A DNA stretch of 64,000 nucleotides from positions 1,178,001-1,242,000 of the forward strand of contig JAPEUQ010000013.1 in the NCBI GenBank assembly GCA_027946365.1. The letters run 5' to 3'. How positions within the stretch are numbered: the first letter of the stretch is position 1; every line of letters starts with the position of its first letter. Made by a program: the position numbers and the translations under genes. The notes under the pieces were generated by a model. It worked only from the letters and a program-made list of their open reading frames with translations. It had not been told where the DNA came from and searched no databases. Shown in pieces: positions 56,404 through 64,000 of this stretch. This DNA is from Kalmusia sp. IMI 367209. Taxonomy: Eukaryota; Ascomycota; Dothideomycetes; Pleosporales; Didymosphaeriaceae.

Positions 56404-58736
56404 TCAAAGCGTCCACTGCGTCATCGCCCCCCAATCAATACTTCCATCATCTCCCGCCACAAACTCCATCCCCTCAAACGCATCCAGCCCCGGCGCCGTA
56501 AACAAATCCAGATTTACATTCAGACCCAAATCACTCGTGCTCGGCATGATCTCTTCTGTTGGCCGCGGATCCAAGACATGATCCACAATCTTAGTGAAGG
56601 CTTTACACGCCTTCTTGCAGAGATTGTAGTTCGCTTCACCAGGGCGGGCACTCGACGAATCCAGGTGTGCTGCTGCGTCGAGATGGGAAATCAAGACAGA
56701 GAGCATGCGGATCGTTTCGGCACGGGATATGGAGGGTGGAAAGGGCTGGCCGGTTCGTTGTTGTTCTTGGAGGGCGGTGGCCAGGACCGAGGCGCACGGG
56801 ATACCGCAGAGGATGACTTCGATGAGGAATTCTTTGTGGATGTCATAGAGGCGGTCACGGATCGTTCCCAACATTAATGTAGTACTCAGCAACGACGTGG
56901 AAACGCGTAGGAGCTCGATATTTGAAGTGAGAGGCTGGCCTTGATCGAGCAGCTTTCGGACGATAAACTCATTGTACCAGTGCGTTTGGTGCACGATGAC
57001 GAGCATAAGGCAGACATATGGCGTTATATTCTCGTCCCAGCAATTCGGCCAGTAGCGCAGATGCTGCGGAAAGGCGTCCCAGGATTCTTGTATTCGCCGT
57101 GATATGTCGAGGAGTTGGCGCTCGACAGACTGGTCTATTTTTGACAAAGCGACATCCAGGATCTCCTCGCGGTATGTGGCGGATATATAACGCATTCTGT
57201 TCCAGCTCGTTCTCAGGTAGCGCCGCTCAGTGTTCCATCCGTTTTCGTCAAGAGCGGCGATGGCGGCTTTGAGGGTGGATTCGTCGGCCATTATGTCGAC
57301 GTCGTCTAGGTCTAGGGGCATCTTCATATCAGTGTGGCGCTTGCTCAGGCGGATAGGTCGGCCGAGGAATGTGGACAGGGTTTTGTCTTGCATGAAACAG
57401 GCGCTAAAGACTCGTCTTCGTGTCTCTAGAAACCATATAGGAAGATTCGGTGCTGTGAGCTCTCTATGGAGACCGAGGGCATATAGTTGCGATGCTAACT
57501 CGCCGAAGCGTCTCCAAGATGGTGCCCCAGAAAACCCCGTGACCATCAGCGTGAAGGAATAGTTCTCGTGGAGCATCCACAGAGTGATGAGATTAACGGG
57601 ACTGATCAAAGTGCAAAGAATCGTGCATGTCGTGCTCGCCCTCAGCAGCTCATCAATAAGCCTTGACTTTGCATTCGGATTTGCCGGATCGGCGAAATGA
57701 TAGTTGCAAAGTCCGAAGGACAAGGCCCTACCAGCGGTGGCAAGGACAAATCCGAGAACCTCCAACCGTACATTATCTCCAGAACATATATGATGAAAGT
57801 CGCCAGCCTTTAAATCGTCCGGCAGCTCAAGGGGTTGACTACTATTCTCTAAAATCTTTTGCACAAGTCGAGGATCGGGCATGGAATGCATAAGGTTGAA
57901 TCGATCTACTATAGGACCGAGACCGTTGATCAAATCGATTTCCAAGGGCAGTGGTACCTACGAAGTTAGTGGGAGATGCACATAGATTTCATATACATCA
58001 CGTTTACAGGGCCACTCACTATGCATGCTTGCGCGAACTGGGAGAGGATATTGATGACTTCCTGGATGATGGGGTAATAGCGCAGGCACTTCACTACTTC
58101 CGTAGCCATCTGGATACGCATGGATTTTGTCAGGGGATGCTGGTGGGCCATGTCTTGGTCGGAACCGTTAGATGCCACCGATGTCTCTCGGTCAAGGATG
58201 ACAGCGCTGACCTCATCTTTAGGAAGGATGGCTGAGTAGCTGGTGGGCCCTAGGTATCCCGGTTGGTTTGCGGTCGAAGGGACTGCATCAGCAAACTTAT
58301 CGTTCTGCGAAAACGAAGGAGCATCTGGCCCTGGAAGAGATTTGGAGATCCGTTTCCTCTTGGGTGGACGAATGACATCTGGAAGTTCGCTTGCTCGTCC
58401 GGCCTCTTCATCGGGATGGCGTTTGGTGAGCGGAGCCGGGTGGTAGAAGCATCTATCCGGGATGCCTGCCCACGATTAAGTGTGTGCCATTAAGCATTAT
58501 CTTTAAAATCTCACCACGCTGGACGCATCGATCGCACGTCGGAGTTTTGTGATCACATCTAGTCTTGTTCAACCTGCCTGTAATAGATTTGGAAGATCAG
58601 CTACAGACACGAAACGGACACCTTGTGCCGGGGTGCGCTGCAACGTACACGGTTCGCAAGATGCCGGTTTCCCGTTGCGTCGGTTGGAATTCCTTGGGAT
58701 GTAAGTGAGCGCAAGCGAAACAGATGCCGCCGACAT
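56404..58736 (-). CDS. Zn2Cys6 transcription factor with fungal_trans region
   Basis: Four exons on the minus strand: 58736-58649, 58577-58515, 58465-58020 and 57957-56404; total 716 residues, frame kept at every junction. The zinc cluster is split over three exons. Exon 1 ends in GKPASCEP plus the first base of Cys; exon 2 supplies RLNKTRCDHKTPTCDRCVQR; exon 3 gives GIPDRCFYHPAPLTK. This forms C-x2-C-x6-C-x6-C-x2-C-x9-C, within the range of binuclear clusters. A basic nuclear-localisation-like patch (RPPKRKRISK) follows. The large last exon holds the middle homology region (SPVNLITLWMLHENYSFTLM, SWRRFGELASQLYALGLHRE, ETRRRVFSACFMQDKTLSTF), as in fungal_trans proteins. Targets are unknown and no cluster is adjacent. 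An uncorrected model from exon 4 alone would miss the DNA-binding domain. Confidence 0.9.
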
Positions 58737-59330
58737 ACATTGGTTGCCTGTGTTGCAGCCGGTTGCGAATGCTGGACAGGCTTTTCCCCACTTGTGCTCG
58801 GGAAAATACGGTCTCGGGCACTATGGATGGCTATGGTTCGCTCCTGGAACCTAGTACGATAGCCAGAAGATCATTCAAACATGAAGGTCGGAGAAATAAG
58901 CCTAGTAAGGCCGCATCGTGATGCATTTCTTCCATTTGGAGGATTCACCATTCGCATCCTGAGACTAAGACAAATGAGGAAGCCGCAAAGCACAACGCAT
59001 CTGTCACGTGTAGGGCGCGTGTTCCGACTCCCGCTAGTTTATTGCTGATCCTTGGGGCCAAAAGTGCCGAATATAAGACTTCATTCCGCCCCTCACCCCT
59101 CTATTTCTCACTTTTCTCATAGAGCAAGCTAGAGGAGCAATAGCCACCACCTACAGCGCTAGACCAACAGCTCTGTAGTCATCCAGAGTGGCTAACTCAA
59201 AAGCAAATTGAGACAATATAACATAACCGTGCGGCACGGGAAACCATGGCATCACATGTGCGTCCGTTTGTAGAAGTTTCTCTGTGCAAGGCACTTACCC
59301 TTGAGCTAGCCCCCAGCTGAGATTGAGTGG
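58737..59330. promoter_or_regulatory. Divergent promoter region
   Basis: 0.59 kb between the start codons of the Zn2Cys6 gene (minus) and the F-box-like gene (plus). A TATAAG-like sequence is present near 59073. No other elements were assigned. Confidence 0.4.
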
Positions 59331-60119
59331 GTGCAATCCAGCAAACATGCTCCCCACAAACCAAGCTTCTTGGACCTTCCACGTGAACTCCGAAATATCG
59401 TATATGAGTTCGGCTTCCGGGTCTCTGGCGCAGTATTCATCTACTGCTCGGACGCATACGCCTGGCGCCCAATCTTGAAAGGGAAGATCGTGAAGTACAA
59501 AAACGAAGGCCCGTCGGAACCGCAACGGGTGGACGGCGCAATCCCTACAGGGTTATTGAGGACATGTCGACAAATGCATGCTGAAGTCGCCGAAGTGCTG
59601 TATGGCCAGAACGTTTTCCGATTATATATGAGTACCGCTGACTTCGCCCCGTCTTATTGCCATCTGGTACGGCACATTACTTTCACGATGGAGGCGGGCC
59701 GAGGAATATACAACGAGGACTTGGAGGTCATGTCGTATTGGTGGAGAAGAGTGTTTTGGCCTAACATCGTCGACAAGAGCACCAATTTACTGTCTCGCTA
59801 CCCAAACCTGGAAACTCTGACGTTTCCGATCAAATCTGATCAACTGGGCGTAACTTGGCGACCTGCGTTTCTGGCAGTAGAACAAAAGACGAAGAAACAT
59901 CGCATAGCGCTCGCAGCAAGATGGTTAGGAATCAACTGCCCGATGCGGGATGAACAACTTCGGCAGGTACTGCATCTGGAGATTATGCCCTCAACCGGCT
60001 TATTGAAAGAAGACTTTGAGGGCTCGCGATTCAGCATGGAGGATGATGCGGAATGGGATGGATCTGAACTCGCAGAGGCTTTCCAAGAAATGAAGAGCTA
60101 TCTGATGCGGCAGGCGTAG
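59331..60119 (+). CDS. F-box-like domain protein (fungal expanded family)
   Basis: A 262-residue intronless ORF. The N-terminus has the degenerate F-box seen in many fungal proteins: SFLDLPRELRNIVYEFGFRV. A second conserved block follows about 50 residues later: GLLRTCRQMHAEVAEVLYGQ, then NVFRL. This pair (LPxELRnxIY ... LLRtCRqih.E....LYg.N.F) defines a very large, lineage-expanded family of ascomycete proteins (DUF7730-like). The remainder includes LVRHITFTM and a leucine-rich-like strand YPNLETLTFPI. SCF-type substrate recognition is often proposed but rarely tested. Size is normal and no damage is visible. Confidence 0.8.
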   Translation: MQSSKHAPHKPSFLDLPRELRNIVYEFGFRVSGAVFIYCSDAYAWRPILKGKIVKYKNEGPSEPQRVDGAIPTGLLRTCRQMHAEVAEVLYGQNVFRLYMSTADFAPSYCHLVRHITFTMEAGRGIYNEDLEVMSYWWRRVFWPNIVDKSTNLLSRYPNLETLTFPIKSDQLGVTWRPAFLAVEQKTKKHRIALAARWLGINCPMRDEQLRQVLHLEIMPSTGLLKEDFEGSRFSMEDDAEWDGSELAEAFQEMKSYLMRQA

Positions 60120-60352
60120 CTTCTGAATGTGGAAGTCTCTGTTCGGTAAACGCAAATTCGTGTTTTCATGCCAACCCGAGCACCTGCTTGTATTCCTACC
60201 TAGGAAATCTCGCCTGGGTGCGTCAATTTTCCCCAGCGACGCATCTTCTACGTAAGGGATCCGCAATCAATTCAATCGACTTCCCAACCAATCGATCTTC
60301 GACTCACTCACACATGTTATTCGGTATATAGCATCGCTCTAGTACCATCAAT

Positions 60353-61363
60353 ATGGACAAACCCACTTTGGAGGCTTTTCTTACCGGATTCAATGAGATC
60401 AAAAGCGAGGTTCAGCAGATGACTTCACGCTTCCAAGGCGTCGACAAGCAATTGATACGTGTTGAAACACTACTATTACGCCACAACGATTCAATGCTAT
60501 CTACGTCTTCATCGGCGGCACAAGGGTCCGTACAGGGTGAAGGACCCTCCAAAGATGCACAAGACAGACTCGATCGTATACCCGATAAAGGAGAATCTGG
60601 TACTATGAAGGATCCAGCTAACGAAGACGCATGGCTGTCGGTTAAGCTCGACTATCCTCGGCTGCCTCTACCTACAAATCTTGGAAATACAGCATTCGCA
60701 GATGCCTTGAACCTACGTTCGTCGCTTCGTAATTCCCTACGCAGATGCGGGATATACGAGGATTAGGACTTACAGCGTACAGATCCTTCGCTTCAAGGTG
60801 GCTGGGGAGACAAACAGGCAGAGGCGATCCTCGGCGCAAAATTGGTCTCTACCTGCTACACCGTTGAAGTCTTCCGATACCTCCGGCCTTTGGAGGATCG
60901 CCTTGCGACAATGTCAAAGCAGCTCTCTCTCATAGAGACGTCTCTCAAGTCTGAGAGCCTACCACCGTCCACAGAGAAGGCCAAACTTGTTATTGAACCT
61001 CCCACAGAAGCCACCAAAGAGCACGCGTCTGTCAATGGACCGCCGATTACTCGAAGGAGCCCTTCAAAATTACAACGTATCAAATTGAATCCCGGGAATC
61101 TATATACGAACCCTACAAGTGCTCGCCCCGTTTTCGGTCTGCCTTCGACCCCTACTCGTCGCGCCGCGTCCTTTGACTTGAATAACTCTCCTTTCGCGAT
61201 ATACAGGGGTGAGAACTCGCCTTTTACACAGCTTGCGAAAAATTCAAAGAAGTGTGGGAATGCAGATGGTACGTTTTGTGCCAGTTTCACTTCACCGTCG
61301 CATTATCCTAAATTTGTCTAATTAGAGTGTAAAATCAGGACGCTCGTGAAACAATTAGAGTGA
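60353..61363 (+). pseudogene. Coiled-coil protein gene interrupted by one TAG
   Basis: From ATG 60353 the frame encodes a helical start (MDKPTLEAFLTGFNEIKSEV) and a heptad-like stretch up to CGIYED, then TAG at 60764. The same frame continues without another stop as DLQRTDPSLQGGWGDKQAEA and VEVFRYLRPLEDRLATMSKQ, and has a Ser/Thr/Pro-rich part. It ends by a GTACGT intron from 61269 to 61325 and a last exon encoding ECKIRTLVKQLE, stop at 61363. Total 317 codons including the stop. The persistence of an open frame and of helical character on both sides suggests one ancestral gene with a nonsense change. Two separate genes, or a hidden intron, are less likely: the one candidate intron (GTAATT to ACAG) breaks the frame. 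No family is recognised. Confidence 0.5.
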
Positions 61364-61740
61364 AAGGATTGCGCAACTATTTCTACAAAAGCAGAGTGCT
61401 CCAGTAGTCTTTGTCGCTCCTCCTTCACTAGCTTTCCTTTGGCAACTTTTCTGTGTAACCCTCTTACCGCATTTAGGTCTAGCGGTGAATGCGACTTATG
61501 TAGAGGTGAAGAATTGGCAAAATATCAACTGTGATATGGTCCAACATCCATTCACGTGTTTCTCGGCTCGGTTGTGTCTTCGCTTGTTTCTCTTGGTGGT
61601 CTAGGACTCTGCTTCACTGGATGTTCCAGGCATCGAAGAGACATGTCTTATATAAATATCGTGTACAAAACGACGACCGCCGCAATAACCTCTACTTCTT
61701 TACTCTTCTCCTCACTATATTATTTGACCCATCCATTAAG
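61364..61740. other. Intergenic region
   Basis: 377 bp. The frame of the RING gene is open upstream to 61531, but the ATG at 61741 is preferred; this stretch is taken as its promoter and 5' UTR. Confidence 0.45.
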
Positions 61741-62887
61741 ATGCCATCCTCCTCAGACTTTGACGACGATCTCCATTGTGTGGAAGAAGTCTTCCCGAGC
61801 ATGTTCCGCGCCCTCGCACGCCTAAGTGGCGATGACTTCGAAGCAGGTTGGCTTATAGGTTGCCTCCAAGATGTTGTCGCCTGCTTGATCACCGCTATGA
61901 CGAGAAATCATCCGTGCGCACCAAAATGCCTGCCGCTTTACCCCGAGCAAGTACTTGCACTCCGATACCTTCGCGAAGTAGCCCCGGATGAAGAACGCGC
62001 ACCCCACGGCATCATAGAACGCATCAAGATGGATGAGTTGATCGAACTAGTCCGTTTGATCTGCGCAGACTATGAGATCGAGCGCTTGTCTGGCCCCGCT
62101 ATTCCATCGCTGAATCACACAGACTATCAGTGGAGGATTGACGCTGTAGAGGACAGGTTCGAGAGAATGATGACAAGGGCTATGCTCGAGTACTTGCATA
62201 GCGGGGACGAAGAGGATGCTTACGCCGGTGAGATGATCACGGGTTACAACGCCGGTGAGTTGACACGCCAAAGTAGTCTTGACTTACACTAACGCTCAGG
62301 TCACAGCTCGACGCGACGCAGAGGTCCTCGATCCTTGGCTCAAAGGCCCGCCGACACCTGCAGTCCAGTTCCTTCCCGATGGTACGCCTGTGGAGGTCGT
62401 GCCAGCAGGATCACCAGTGCCCTGCCTTATGTACTGTCTGCCATACCAAGGAACGCAACTACCCCAAGGACAGTGCATCATTTGCATGGACCAGCTGGCT
62501 GATCTCACCAACGGGAGCCTTGTAGTTGCGCGCTGTCACGCAGGTCATATCTTCCACACGGCCTGCCTCGACTTATGGGTCAACGGATCTTCGATGGGCA
62601 ATGCCAACACGTGCCCGCACGACCGTGAGCAAATCTGTGAACCGCGAGCAAGGCTCCATCCGGGTCTAGTCCCATTGGAGTTCGATACCGAGGAAGAGGA
62701 GCCGTGGTTCCGCTCTGTGCTACGGATCCCACCCTGGGATATGGTTGATTCAGATTCGGATGACGAGGATTCGGACGAGGAAGACGAAGACGAAGATGAA
62801 ATGGAAGAGGACGGATTGAATATCCCGGATGAATTGAATGGAGAGGATGAAGACATGGGAGCATTCGAAGGCGAGTCAATGGAGTAA
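61741..62887 (+). CDS. RING-H2-type zinc-finger protein, acidic C-terminus
   Basis: Two exons, 61741-62254 and 62307-62887, give 364 residues. The acceptor is the CACAG at 62302-62306, which restores the frame reading YNAARRDAEVLDPWLKG; the nearer CTCAG leads to early stops. The N-terminal 170 residues are helical with no recognised domain. Residues about 220-275 carry the metal-binding pattern: CIICMDQLADLTNG, ARCHAGHIFHTACLDLW and CPHDREQIC, which is C-x2-C...C-x-A-G-H-x2-H-x2-C...C-P-x6-C. This is a RING-H2-like arrangement, so ubiquitin ligase activity is likely but unproven. The C-terminal 50 residues are a long Asp/Glu/Ser stretch. No membrane segment is seen. Confidence 0.75.
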
Positions 62888-63879
62888 AAGAGAAGCATCA
62901 ACAGCCTGATATCGATGCAGTGTGTAACTGCTTATGGTGGCAAGTCATCTCGGTATTTCATCAACTTGACGCTCGCTCTCATATCACAAGCGGTCGTTTG
63001 TTTTTGCGAGCAGCTTCTACCATCCTTATAGGGTAAAAGTTCTTAATACCAGCCTCATTGCACCTCGAAGCTCCTAGTGGCGTCGGGCGGATTGGAATCA
63101 TAGATTTCGTTTTCTTTAGTATTTATGTGGGTCGGATCAATGGGAGTCCTTGTGGCGTTGTATGGTTTCTATCTCTGTGGCTTCCACATGCCGACGAAGA
63201 AGCGGAATTCCATCAGTTCTGTTTCTCCGAAGAGAGAGAAGACCCGATGCTACTTTTTCTACATGTATCAGAGTTATTAGCATTATGCGAGCTACTTTAC
63301 TACCATCATCACTTATTATATGATATGATGGCGTCAGATCACACTCTTTCATATCAACAACCATTCGCCCTCCCTTCAACATGCTCCTCATATGTGCAAT
63401 TGCTCAATCACCCATTGTCGGGGATCAATCAGCAAACTGGGTGCCGCTTTTGTGAACGATCTCCAAATAACTTGTGTATGTATGGTGTAGCCTGAGATAG
63501 CACGACATATTATACGAACATAGACACAAGGATAGTCCACGGTTTCATTCTCCGCCCAATTACTGTGCGCCTACCATTCGAACTTCAAAGCTTATTTCAT
63601 CAACTCACGTCTTTTAATCGCACGCATGCCTTCCCTACATGTCGGACACTTATTACTTACCCGTCCATTCCTATGAGACAAACGCTCGAACCAACACCTC
63701 ACTTTAACCATCCCTCGCTATCTCACCTACTTCACCGTAGTCATTTCGCGTTAAAAAGGACACTCGGTGCTGGCACGCCTACTCTCATAAGAGGTGCACA
63801 TCGAACACATACGACACTTCTCGTACACCACGGTCTTCTACACAATTTTCTAGACAGCAAGCATCTGAACATCTATACA
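62888..63879. other. Intergenic region
   Basis: About 1 kb. The ORF at 63058-63495 has no family features and is not called. Contains the RING gene 3' UTR and the promoter of the next gene. Confidence 0.4.
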
Positions 63880-64000
63880 ATGGGTCAACAAACACCTCTC
63901 CAGACCGGCAAGTTCGTATTGATGACCGCAATCGACTTCAAGAACCAACTAAGGTGGGTGGAAATATGAAGAGAATTTAGTGATCATAAAATCACAGGTT
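63880..64000 (+). CDS. First exon of a further gene, cut by the window edge
   Basis: An ATG at 63880 opens 24 codons reading MGQQTPLQTGKFVLMTAIDF and ending NQL plus AG. A GTGGGT donor at 63954 and an ATCACAG acceptor at 63991-63997 could define a 44-nt intron; the next exon would begin at 63998. Too little is visible to name a family. The alternative is that the longer frame from 63565 is read through; it ends at 63969 and has no features. Confidence 0.35.

Overview
The window is nuclear DNA of a filamentous ascomycete. Most genes carry short introns (about 45-65 nt, occasionally longer) with GT-AG ends and CTAAC/CTGAC-type branch sites. The gene families are typical of Pezizomycotina: a Zn2Cys6 transcription factor with a fungal_trans region, F-box-like proteins, HAM1-like, a tannase-type esterase, a berberine-bridge-like oxidase, a SAM-RA Ste50 adaptor and a Spg1/Tem1 GTPase. 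The overall flavour suggests Dothideomycetes (Pleosporales-like), but that placement is an inference and no search was run.

Layout. 0-4.7 kb: a GNAT acetyltransferase cut by the window edge, an SRR1-like protein and an EthD-like protein. 4.7-10.8 kb: a gene-poor block whose only recognisable content is a decayed multi-C2H2 zinc-finger gene. 10.8-16.7 kb: an SSU1/TDT-type transporter and CDC48. 18.3-21.6 kb: a divergent pair, a Sus1/ENY2-like SAGA/TREX-2 subunit (minus) and STE50 (plus), separated by a promoter region with CCA and CCG microsatellites. 23.2-26.5 kb: a divergent pair, a Tim17/22-like membrane protein and eIF4B. 27.6-35.2 kb: a disordered conserved protein, a large HAM1-like protein and a SAM methyltransferase. 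36-44 kb: accessory genes, namely a secreted BYS1/thaumatin-like protein, an FAD oxidase, a tannase/feruloyl esterase and a decayed AhpD/carboxymuconolactone-decarboxylase-like gene. 44-50.9 kb: a divergent pair (small membrane protein; PIG-L GPI de-N-acetylase), an F-box-like protein and a 1023-residue disordered protein. 51-55.7 kb: informational and cell-cycle genes: exosome CSL4, Spg1 GTPase and the RRB1/GRWD1 ribosome-assembly chaperone. 56-64 kb: a small unknown protein, a Zn2Cys6 regulator, an F-box-like protein, a TAG-interrupted coiled-coil gene, a RING-type protein and the first exon of a further gene.

Functionally this is mostly housekeeping (protein quality control, translation, RNA decay, septation signalling, MAPK signalling, GPI anchors) mixed with accessory enzymes. 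I see no biosynthetic gene cluster, no CRISPR, no rRNA or tRNA gene, no intact transposon and no convincing undescribed system. The most unusual signal is the number of reading-frame lesions. Four conserved genes (SSU1-like, CDC48, the small membrane protein, PIG-L) are each fixed exactly by removing one base. Because CDC48 and PIG-L are essential in yeasts, single-base assembly errors are at least as likely as true mutation. The zinc-finger gene (three premature stops, all splice sites intact) and the AhpD-like gene (several lesions) look like real pseudogenes.
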